This document shows, piece after piece, positions 1 through 6,870 of a stretch of 64,000 nucleotides of DNA. A program made the translations under genes and the position numbers. The DNA comes from Atlantibacter sp032062175. Its GTDB lineage: Bacteria; Pseudomonadota; Gammaproteobacteria; Enterobacterales; Enterobacteriaceae. The notes below the pieces were generated by a model. That model made no database searches, was not told where the DNA came from, and saw nothing but the letters and a program-made list of their open reading frames with translations. Each line of letters opens with the position of its first letter. The first letter of the stretch is position 1. Where the stretch lies: contig NZ_DAMBQK010000013.1 in the NCBI RefSeq assembly GCF_032062175.1, positions 52,377 through 116,376 on the forward strand, in the 5' to 3' direction.

Positions 1-111
1 CGTGAACAACTTGACGCCGAGGCCGCAGCACAAGGCGTGAGTCTGGCGAACTGGTTTAAAAACCTGGCGCGTGAGGCGTTACGGCAGAAAGGAATTGAGC
101 CGAAGGGGTAA
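1..111 (+). CDS. C-terminal end of a small protein (cut by window edge)
   Basis: Only the last 36 codons are inside the window, ending with TAA at 109-111. The visible tail (…AQGVSLANWFKNLAREALR…) has the 'GVSLNxWixxLIREAL' look of the second helix of ribbon-helix-helix (Arc/HicB-type) DNA-binding proteins, so an antitoxin or small regulator is possible. The start, and therefore the real domain content, is not visible. It converges on the hipT gene. Confidence 0.4.
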   Translation, partial: REQLDAEAAAQGVSLANWFKNLAREALRQKGIEPKG

Positions 112-164
112 GACAATTATCAGATTTTTGCCTGGCAACGTTGCAGCATTTACCAATATAGTTT

Positions 165-1199
165 TTACAGCTCCACCTCATCCACATTCATCAACCGACG
201 CAGCCGGTGCCGATAGCACTGTAATACCAACGCCACATCGCTTTCAGGCATAAACGACGCGCGATAAACCTTCTCAACCGTCACCGCCTCTTTCTGCATC
301 TGCGCAAACAGGCGTAATACCACGGCACGCGCCAGCCCCATCGCCTCGCCCAGCAGTAAAAAATCTTTGCCGAGATATTCGCCGTACTGGGTTTTCATGC
401 CCGGAGCCCGATCCCGTTCCCCTTCTTCGCAGCGCAGAAGCGGCAATGCTAAAAACCCGCTGTTAAACGCGGCCGGATAAGGCGCAACGCTGACAAAATC
501 ATAAACCGGTGCCAGTTCAGGAGCGCCCGCAACCGGCAGGATCAGCCCAAAGTTACGCAAGTGCATATCGTTGTTGCCCAGCAGGTAAGCGTAAGCAATG
601 CGCCGGAACAGGTCGATTTTAAACGCCAGGTTGTCATTAACGTGAGCAAGCAAGAACTCGGCCAGTTGTTGATAACTAACGTACTGCTTGCCGTCTTCGC
701 GAATTTTGCCGTACTTTTCGCCCACGTTCATCGCAGCGTCCAGTTGCTCCTGATGCAACGATTTTCCCTGAGCGTCCCGGTCGAAGCGGCGCACGATAAA
801 GGCATATTCATCCGCATCGCCAGGCTGGGCGTTAGCAAAACGTACCAGCCCGTGCGGCGGCACGGCAAACCCCAGGCGCGACATTAACGTCATCGTGGCG
901 TGTTCGTTTTCCGCCAGGAAAGGAAACTCCGCCGGAGAAGGTTTGAGAATATAGTCGCCCTGGTGATCCACCACGTTAAACGCGTCGTTTTGCTGTACGA
1001 CCTGTAATTTTGGCTGATAGCCGGAAATACTCATGCCCGCCTGCGTCCTGGGTAGCTCAGCAATAAATTCGCTGCGGGAGAAAGGCAGTTGCGGATCGGC
1101 CCGCCCATCGCCGGTAAGCTGTTTTAAACCGCGCGAGGAATAACCCGTCGCCTCATCGCGTGGATGCAACGGCGTCAGAGAGATTCGACAATTTGCCAT
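165..1199 (-). CDS. hipT: HipT-type serine/threonine kinase toxin (HipBST system)
   Basis: 344-residue HipA-family kinase that lacks the N-terminal subdomain of classical HipA. The Gly-rich loop carries Ser57-Ile-Ser59, the same 'SIS' motif at the same numbering as described for HipT of E. coli O127:H6, where both serines are autophosphorylation sites. Further kinase landmarks are Lys86 in YILKPS (ATP lysine), the catalytic loop GNNDMHLRNF with Asp211, and metal-binding Asp234 in VYDF. By homology it would phosphorylate a protein target (TrpS in E. coli O127) and stop growth. It overlaps the hipS stop by one base (TAATG), so translation is probably coupled. No disrupting change is seen, so the toxin looks intact. 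Confidence 0.88.
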   Translation of the reverse strand: MANCRISLTPLHPRDEATGYSSRGLKQLTGDGRADPQLPFSRSEFIAELPRTQAGMSISGYQPKLQVVQQNDAFNVVDHQGDYILKPSPAEFPFLAENEHATMTLMSRLGFAVPPHGLVRFANAQPGDADEYAFIVRRFDRDAQGKSLHQEQLDAAMNVGEKYGKIREDGKQYVSYQQLAEFLLAHVNDNLAFKIDLFRRIAYAYLLGNNDMHLRNFGLILPVAGAPELAPVYDFVSVAPYPAAFNSGFLALPLLRCEEGERDRAPGMKTQYGEYLGKDFLLLGEAMGLARAVVLRLFAQMQKEAVTVEKVYRASFMPESDVALVLQCYRHRLRRLMNVDEVEL

Positions 1200-1510
1200 T
1201 ACGCCTCCTCAGCCCTGAGTTGCACCGCGCCAATCAGGTTTTTACCGTTATCAATAAGCATCCCCAGCAGATCTTTTTCATCCCGCTGTTGAAGCTGGCT
1301 ATAGCGATGCCTGAGCCAGCCTTCCGGGGCCAGTGAGACAAAAAAAGGGTGCAGCGTGGCGCAGTGAAAGGTGCGCTGACTGACCGGCAGACTCAGCGAC
1401 AGCGGCGGCCCCTGATAGTTATCGCGATAGGTAAAGCGATAACCGGTTGTGTCCTGTACCAGTTCACCAACCGGTTCGCCATACAGCAGCACGGTCACAC
1501 GGCGGTGCAT
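1199..1510 (-). CDS. hipS: HipS-type antitoxin (HipA N-terminal subdomain)
   Basis: 103 residues matching the N-subdomain-1 of HipA ('couple_hipA'): it opens with RVTVLLYGEPVGEL and contains LSLSLPVSQ and the LAPEGWLRHR stretch. In HipA this domain is fused to the kinase; here, as in E. coli O127:H6, it is a separate gene between hipB and hipT. In that system HipS, not HipB, neutralises the kinase. The ATG at 1508-1510 lies inside the apparent original end of hipB (see 1495-1563). The stop codon overlaps the hipT start. Confidence 0.85.
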   Translation of the reverse strand: MHRRVTVLLYGEPVGELVQDTTGYRFTYRDNYQGPPLSLSLPVSQRTFHCATLHPFFVSLAPEGWLRHRYSQLQQRDEKDLLGMLIDNGKNLIGAVQLRAEEA

Positions 1511-1560
1511 AGTTTCACCCCCAGCGTTCGGGCGACGGCCAGAACGGTGCCGAATTTGAC

Positions 1561-1818
1561 CTATTCAAGATCTTTAAACAGCCGTTTGAGGGTTGAGACC
1601 GATACGCCCGTTTGAAGCTCGAGTATGGCCAGATCGATGCCTAGCTGTTTACGACGGTCATTGAGTAAAGCACCAAGCTCACCGGGAGTTTCAATCGCTT
1701 GCGCGCTACCCGACGGTGCAGCAGCATCATGATTTAGCAGGCTTTGACGAACATGATTAAGCTCTTCGCTCAGCGCTTGCAGTTTCCAGGTGACAGAGGC
1801 AAGGGTATTCTCGTTCAT
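1561..1818 (-). CDS. hipB: HipB-like helix-turn-helix protein, apparently truncated by TAG
   Basis: 85 residues: an N-terminal helical part (about 1-45) and a Cro/C1-type helix-turn-helix (about 47-83; IDLAILELQTGVSVSTLKRLFK). It should be the DNA-binding autorepressor of hipBST. Translation stops at TAG (1561-1563) just after the recognition helix. The same frame then stays open for 21 codons reading VKFGTVLAVARTLGVKL…, the usual C-terminal end of this HTH family, and would stop at 1495-1497, overlapping hipS by 16 bases. I therefore read this as a nonsense mutation or recoded stop in a longer hipB. The ATG is at 1816-1818. Confidence 0.75.
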   Translation of the reverse strand: MNENTLASVTWKLQALSEELNHVRQSLLNHDAAAPSGSAQAIETPGELGALLNDRRKQLGIDLAILELQTGVSVSTLKRLFKDLE

Positions 1819-1944
1819 AAATGAGCCTATGATTCATTTCTAAAAAATAAATAGCTCAAATATAAACCAATAAACTGTAAAAAGCTCATAAAAAATACAT
1901 AAAGAATATTGTAACCATTAAAAGCTCAAAAATGAGCTTTTTAA
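1819..1944. promoter_or_regulatory. AT-rich hipB control region with repeated AGCTCA/TGAGC boxes
   Basis: This strongly AT-rich segment between fic and hipB has several related boxes: AAATGA…TCATTT (1819-1839), AGCTCA (1853-1858), AAAAAGCTCAT (1879-1889), and a 9-bp inverted repeat AAAAGCTCA/TGAGCTTTT (1920-1928 and 1933-1941) with a 4-base loop. HipB proteins autorepress through short palindromes, so these are candidate operators. The last inverted repeat also sits just past the fic stop and could act as a weak terminator for fic. Confidence 0.45.
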
Positions 1945-1957
1945 ATATCTCACCGGT

Positions 1958-2701
1958 TCAGCTCCGTCGGCAGCTATTCAAAAACGCCAGCATCGCCGTG
2001 GCGTCTTTCTCAACGTAGAAGCTCACCATCCTGTCATTAAATTCCTGCGCCCGGGCAGCCGGAACGCTGATGGGATCAAAGCCATGCTTCATTAACCAGC
2101 CGTTCATCATATGGCGACTGGTGCGTTTGTTGCCGTCAAAAAAGAACTGTTGCAGTGCGCCGAACAGAAACATCACCAGCGCGCCCTCAAAAGGCGGCAG
2201 CGTTTTAATGAAAGCGACGCCATCAGCATAGACCCGGTTAAGCTCCGCCGCGCCCGCTACTGTTGGCAAAGGGTGATGCTCACCCTTTTCGCCCAGAGCG
2301 ACATAGGGCGAGTAGCTGGTTTCCTCCCCTTCCCCGCGAAACACGCCCCATTCCAGCGCCTCGTTACGCGCCACGATCGTGTGCAGCAGAATGAACGTAG
2401 GCTTATTCAGGTCGAAGCGTCCGTTCTTCACCAACTCCACCAGCTTTTTGCTGCTGTCGGCCAGGTTAGTGACCTGTTCCGCATCAGAGAGTTTGTGCCC
2501 GCCGACGGTGACGCCATCCAGCAGCGTTTGCACTTCGACAAAGGTAAACGGGTTATTTTCCAGCTTCGCCGCATCCCAGACAAACGACGCCAGCTGCTGC
2601 TGGTAGATCGCTAACGCCCGGCGCGTGGTGCCCGGCGTAACCGCAGGAAGAACGCTGGCGTCCCAGGTGAAACCAAGCGGCGTGGAAGATTGTATGCTCA
2701 A
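1958..2701 (-). CDS. Fic family protein with degenerate active-site motif
   Basis: 247 residues. A Fic core is recognisable from QFFFDGNKRTSR at residues 185-196, which aligns with the HxFx(D/E)GN(G/K)R motif; an N-terminal AAKLENN (44-50) resembles the class II inhibitory (S/T)xxxE(G/N) helix with Ala for Ser. The catalytic histidine position is Gln185 (codon CAG at 2147-2149), so AMP transfer by the usual mechanism is doubtful. The phosphate-binding Gly190-Asn191 and Arg193 remain. The start is TTG (2699-2701), preceded by AGGAG seven bases upstream. It lies next to hipBST in the same orientation, suggesting one accessory block. Confidence 0.75.
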   Translation of the reverse strand: MSIQSSTPLGFTWDASVLPAVTPGTTRRALAIYQQQLASFVWDAAKLENNPFTFVEVQTLLDGVTVGGHKLSDAEQVTNLADSSKKLVELVKNGRFDLNKPTFILLHTIVARNEALEWGVFRGEGEETSYSPYVALGEKGEHHPLPTVAGAAELNRVYADGVAFIKTLPPFEGALVMFLFGALQQFFFDGNKRTSRHMMNGWLMKHGFDPISVPAARAQEFNDRMVSFYVEKDATAMLAFLNSCRRS

Positions 2702-2800
2702 GATAAACTCCTTTTGTCTCCCCGCGGATCATTGACGTTAGCGGACCGGAAGAGACAAAAATGTATCACAACAGCGAGGAACTGAAGAGTAGACGAAAAA

Positions 2801-2822
2801 AAGCCGGGATATCGTCCCGGCT
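2801..2822 (-). terminator. Rho-independent terminator of the dpp operon
   Basis: GCCGGGA(tatc)GTCCCGGC-type hairpin just after the dppF stop; read on the minus strand it is followed by a run of seven T. Confidence 0.85.
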
Positions 2823-2829
2823 GTTGTGA

Positions 2830-3834
2830 TTAACGGATTTCCCCGTTCTCATCCTGGTCCACTGCGAAGCAGGCGACTAACTGCCCGCCATAAGACTTCA
2901 ACTGCGGCTGCAACTGGGTGCAGGGGCCGAAGCGGCGGCGGCAGCGGGCGTTAAACGCGCAGCCCGGCGGCGGGTTGAGCGGGCTTGGCAGTTCGCCGGT
3001 CAGTTTGATGCGCTCGCGGCGGTCATCCGGGTTCAGGCGCGGCGTGGCAGAAAGCAGCGCCTGGGTGTACGGATGACGCGGATTGTTAAAAATCTCATCC
3101 TTGGTGCCTTTCTCCACGCAGCGGCCCAGGTACATCACCATCACTTCATCGGCAATGTGCTCTACCACCGAGAGATCGTGGGAAATAAATACATAAGACA
3201 ACCCCAAATCCTGCTGCAAATCCATCATCAGGTTCAGCACCTGGGCGCGTACCGACACGTCCAGCGCGGAAACCGGTTCGTCGGCGATCACCACGTCCGG
3301 ATCGAGCATCAGCCCACGGGCGATAGCGATACGCTGGCGCTGCCCGCCGGAGAACATATGCGGATAACGGTCGTAATGTTCGGTTTTCAGGCCGACTTTC
3401 GCCATCATTGCCAGCGCTTTCTCGCGGCGCGCGTCCTTGCTGAGATCGGTGTTGATCAGCAGCGGCTCTTCGAGGATCTGGCCCACTTTTTTACGCGGGT
3501 TGAGCGATCCATACGGGTTCTGGAACACGATCTGGATTTTCTGGCGGCGCAGCTTTTGCGCCTGCGGATCGTGCTTAAGCAGATCCTGGCCCTGATAATA
3601 GAGCTCGCCGCCGGAAGGCGTTTCGATCATGGTCAGCAGACGGCCCAGCGTGGATTTCCCACAGCCGGATTCGCCCACCACCGCCAGGGTTTTGCCGCGC
3701 TCCAGGCTGAACGACACGCCGTCCAGCGCTTTTACCAGCCGCTCCGGGGCGAACATGCCTTTTTTAACCGGGTAATGTTTCTTCAAATCTATAGCCAGCA
3801 ACAGCGGTTGCGTGGTGGCCTCAAGCGTACTCAT
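2830..3834 (-). CDS. dppF: Dipeptide ABC transporter ATP-binding protein DppF
   Basis: Cytoplasmic ATPase of the dipeptide/heme importer DppABCDF, working with DppD. The 334-residue length and sequence are near-identical to E. coli DppF. Walker A is GESGCGKST (54-62), the signature FSGGQ (161-165) and Walker B VVIADEP follow. The C-terminal oligopeptide-transporter extension with paired cysteines (CAFNARCRRRFGPC) is present; in related ATPases such cysteines bind an iron-sulfur cluster. I chose the ATG at 3834 (MSTLEA…) over an upstream in-frame start at 3858, from family length. The start overlaps dppD by 14 bases, so the two are probably coupled. Confidence 0.96.
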   Translation of the reverse strand: MSTLEATTQPLLLAIDLKKHYPVKKGMFAPERLVKALDGVSFSLERGKTLAVVGESGCGKSTLGRLLTMIETPSGGELYYQGQDLLKHDPQAQKLRRQKIQIVFQNPYGSLNPRKKVGQILEEPLLINTDLSKDARREKALAMMAKVGLKTEHYDRYPHMFSGGQRQRIAIARGLMLDPDVVIADEPVSALDVSVRAQVLNLMMDLQQDLGLSYVFISHDLSVVEHIADEVMVMYLGRCVEKGTKDEIFNNPRHPYTQALLSATPRLNPDDRRERIKLTGELPSPLNPPPGCAFNARCRRRFGPCTQLQPQLKSYGGQLVACFAVDQDENGEIR

Positions 3835-4813
3835 AGTTAGGCCTCCCGGCATCATCAAGTGGGTAATGGCATTTCGACTGACGACCGTTGTCGACGGTAT
3901 TCAAATCGGGTTCTACGCTGCGGCATTTGTCGGTGGCGTAGGGGCAGCGTGGGTTCAGCAGGCAGCCGTTCGGGCGGTCGTATTTACCCGGAACCACGCC
4001 CGGCAACGACGCCAGACGCGCTTTATCCTGGGCAAACTCCGGCAGCGCGCGCAGCAGCGCCTGGGTGTACGGATGGCGCGGCGCGCGGAAAATATCCCGC
4101 GAGTCGCCCGCTTCTACCACCTGTCCCGCGTACATCACGATGATTTTATGGGCCGCTTCCGCCACCAGCGCCAGGTCATGGGTGATCAGGATCAGCGCCA
4201 TGTTCTCGCGCTGTTGCAGCTCCAGCAGCAGCTCGATGATCTGCGCCTGGATGGTCACATCCAGCGCCGTGGTCGGTTCATCGGCAATCAGCAGTTTTGG
4301 CCGACAGGCAATCGCCATGGCGATCATCACGCGCTGGCTCATCCCGCCTGACAGTTGGTGCGGATACACGTCCAGACGCGAGGCCGGATCGGGAATGCCC
4401 ACCTGGTTAAGCAAATCAATCGCCCGCTGACGGCGGGTTTTTTTGTTGCCGCCCTGGTGCACCTTGATAGCTTCCATGATCTGGAAACCCACGGTGTAAC
4501 AGGGGTTCAGGCTGGTCATAGGGTCCTGGAAAATCATCGCCACTTCTGAGCCCACCAGATTACGGCGCTCTCTTTCTGAAATGCGTTTCAAATCCTGGCC
4601 GTTAAACTCCAGGTTATCCGCCATCACGCGGCCCGGATAATCAATCAGCCCCATAATCGCCAGCGAGCTTACCGATTTACCGGAACCGGATTCGCCGACG
4701 ATACCCACCACCTGACCTTGCTCCACGCTGTAGCTGACACGGTCAACGGCACGGAACGGGGTGCCTTCGTCGCCGAAGTGCACCGATAATTTATCTACAT
4801 TCAATAACGCCAT
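3821..4813 (-). CDS. dppD: Dipeptide ABC transporter ATP-binding protein DppD
   Basis: 330 residues, E. coli DppD-like throughout. Walker A is GESGSGKS (40-47); the signature LSGGMSQRV and Walker B LLIADEP follow, and then the oligopeptide-transporter C-terminal domain with LLNPRCPYATDKC. It is one of two different ATPases powering the DppBC channel. It lies between dppC (11-base gap) and dppF (overlap) in the dpp operon. It is a few residues longer than the E. coli protein at the C-terminus. Confidence 0.96.
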   Translation of the reverse strand: MALLNVDKLSVHFGDEGTPFRAVDRVSYSVEQGQVVGIVGESGSGKSVSSLAIMGLIDYPGRVMADNLEFNGQDLKRISERERRNLVGSEVAMIFQDPMTSLNPCYTVGFQIMEAIKVHQGGNKKTRRQRAIDLLNQVGIPDPASRLDVYPHQLSGGMSQRVMIAMAIACRPKLLIADEPTTALDVTIQAQIIELLLELQQRENMALILITHDLALVAEAAHKIIVMYAGQVVEAGDSRDIFRAPRHPYTQALLRALPEFAQDKARLASLPGVVPGKYDRPNGCLLNPRCPYATDKCRSVEPDLNTVDNGRQSKCHYPLDDAGRPNYEYA

Positions 4814-4824
4814 CTCGTGCCTCT

Positions 4825-5727
4825 TTACTGCTTGAGTTTGGGATCGAGCGCATCACGCAGGCCGTCACCCATCAGGTTAAATGCCAGCACCGTCAGCAGG
4901 ATAGCTAGACCCGGGAAGGTCACTACCCACCAGGCACTTTGTGCGAACTGCAACACGTCGGAGAGCATGGTGCCCCACTCCGGTGTTGGCGGTTGCGCAC
5001 CCATGCCGAGGAAGCCAAGGGCGGCCATATCGAGAATGGCGTTAGAGAAGCCAAGCGATGCCTGAACAATCAGCGGCGCGAGGCAGTTAGGGAAAATGTT
5101 GATGAACATCTGGCGCATCGCGCCTGCGCCCGCTACGCGGGAAGCGGTCACGTAATCGCGGTTCACTTCCACCAGCACCGCCGCACGGGTTAAACGCACG
5201 TAGTGCGGCAGCGCCACGAAGGTGAGCGCCAGCGCGGCGTTACCGATCGACGGGCCGAAAATCGCCACCAGCACCAGCGCCAACAGCAGGCTGGGCAGCG
5301 CCAGCATGATATCGACCACGCGCATGATGATGTTATCGACGATACCGCCGAAGTAGCCCGCCACCAGGCCGAGCACGATGCCCATCACCAGCGACAGTAC
5401 CACCACCAGGCAGCCCACCAGCAGTGACAGGCGCGCGCCGTACATCAGCCGCGACAGCACATCGCGGCCCACATCGTCCGTACCCAGCAGATGCGCCAGG
5501 CTGCCGCCATCCTGCCAGGCAGGCGGTGCCAGCAGCGCGTCGCGGAACTGGTCCGCCGGGTTATAGGGTGCGATAAAGTTGGCGAACACGGCGATAAAAA
5601 GCACCACCACCACGTACACCAGCCCCACTACCGCGCCTTTATTGCGTTTAAAGTAGTGCCAGAACTCCTGCATCGGCGTCATTGGCACCGGTGCGGCCAC
5701 CACCTTGTTTTCTGTCATTTGCGTCAT
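4825..5727 (-). CDS. dppC: Dipeptide ABC transporter permease DppC
   Basis: 300-residue inner-membrane permease of the binding-protein-dependent transport family. A cytoplasmic N-terminus (about 1-35) precedes a first membrane segment (VVGLVYVVVVLFIAVFANFI), then a periplasmic loop and five further segments. The EAA-type coupling loop lies around YVTASRVAGAGAMRQMFINIFPN. It forms the translocation channel with DppB. It is nine bases downstream of dppB and same-strand. Confidence 0.95.
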   Translation of the reverse strand: MTQMTENKVVAAPVPMTPMQEFWHYFKRNKGAVVGLVYVVVVLFIAVFANFIAPYNPADQFRDALLAPPAWQDGGSLAHLLGTDDVGRDVLSRLMYGARLSLLVGCLVVVLSLVMGIVLGLVAGYFGGIVDNIIMRVVDIMLALPSLLLALVLVAIFGPSIGNAALALTFVALPHYVRLTRAAVLVEVNRDYVTASRVAGAGAMRQMFINIFPNCLAPLIVQASLGFSNAILDMAALGFLGMGAQPPTPEWGTMLSDVLQFAQSAWWVVTFPGLAILLTVLAFNLMGDGLRDALDPKLKQ

Positions 5728-5736
5728 GATGGCCCC

Positions 5737-6756
5737 TTATTTCTTATGACGAATACGCGGGTTCACCACGCCGTACAGCAAATCGACCAGCAGGTTGACC
5801 AGGATAATCATGGTCGCCACCAGCAGTACACCGCCCTGCACCACCGGATAATCACGGCGTTGCAGCGCGTCAATCAGCCAGCGCCCCAGGCCCGGCCAGG
5901 AGAAGATAGTTTCGGTGAGGATCGCGCCCGCCAGCAGCGTGCCGACCTGCAAACCGATTACCGTCACCACCGGCAGCATCGCGTTACGCAGGGCGTGGAC
6001 GATGATAACGCGCATCCGGGTCAAGCCCTTGGCGCGCGCGGTGCGGATGTAATCTTCACCCAGCACTTCCAGCATTGAGGAGCGTGTCATACGCACAATC
6101 ACCGCCAGCGGAATGGTGCCGAGCACGATGGCCGGTAAAATCATATGGGCCAGCGCATCGATAAAGTTGCCCTCTTCGCCCCAAATCGCGGTGTCGATCA
6201 GCATAAAGCCAGTCAATGGATTGGCGTCGTCAAGGAACACCATGTCGCTCACCCGCCCGGAAACCGGCGTCAGGTTCCATTGCACCGAGACCAGCATGAT
6301 CAGCATCATGCCCCACCAGAAAATCGGCATGGAGTAGCCGGTCAGCGCCAGGCCAACGGCGGTGTGATCGAAGATAGAGCCGCGTTTCACCGCTGCCAGC
6401 ACCCCAACCGGAATACCCACCGCAACGGCGAAAATCATGGCGCAAACCCCGAGTTCCAGGGTCGCCTGGAAGCGAGGCACGAATTCTTCCCAAACCGGGA
6501 GACGGCTTTTTAACGAAATACCTAAATCACCGTGCATTACGCCCCAGATGTAATTGACGTACTGCTGCCACAGCGGCTTATCAAGGCCGAGCGCTGCCAG
6601 CATTTCAGCGTGACGTTCCGGGGAGAGCCCGCGTTCGCCAGCCATAATCATGACCGGGTCACCAGGGATCATATGGACGAATGCGAAGGTGAGTAGGGTG
6701 ATGCCTATAAAGGTGGGAATAACCAACCCCAGGCGTCGAAGGATGAACTGCAGCAT
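5737..6756 (-). CDS. dppB: Dipeptide ABC transporter permease DppB
   Basis: 339-residue permease starting MLQFILRRLGLVIPTF, as in E. coli. An open frame extends 24 codons upstream, but family length and the dppA-dppB intergenic structure favour the ATG at 6756. It has an N-terminal signal-anchor segment, a long periplasmic loop (about 30-100), five further membrane segments and the coupling loop YIRTARAKGLTRMRVI. It partners DppC. It is separated from dppA by a 114-base gap that contains a strong hairpin. Confidence 0.95.
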   Translation of the reverse strand: MLQFILRRLGLVIPTFIGITLLTFAFVHMIPGDPVMIMAGERGLSPERHAEMLAALGLDKPLWQQYVNYIWGVMHGDLGISLKSRLPVWEEFVPRFQATLELGVCAMIFAVAVGIPVGVLAAVKRGSIFDHTAVGLALTGYSMPIFWWGMMLIMLVSVQWNLTPVSGRVSDMVFLDDANPLTGFMLIDTAIWGEEGNFIDALAHMILPAIVLGTIPLAVIVRMTRSSMLEVLGEDYIRTARAKGLTRMRVIIVHALRNAMLPVVTVIGLQVGTLLAGAILTETIFSWPGLGRWLIDALQRRDYPVVQGGVLLVATMIILVNLLVDLLYGVVNPRIRHKK

Positions 6757-6823
6757 ATCCCGAATTCTCAGTAATCTCCCGGCGCGTTGCCGCGTCAGGA
6801 TTGTATTGCTCACAAATCTTTCA

Positions 6824-6847
6824 CCCACTCCCCTGGCGGGGAGTGGG
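6824..6847 (-). terminator. Hairpin between dppA and dppB
   Basis: A perfect 10-bp stem, CCCACTCCCC / GGGGAGTGGG, with a TGGC loop, 24 bases past the dppA stop. It lacks a long T run on the minus strand, so it is more likely a partial terminator or an mRNA 3'-end stabiliser. Either would raise the binding protein over the membrane and ATPase subunits. Confidence 0.6.
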
Positions 6848-6870
6848 AATAAAAGCTCTTTTAACTTTTA

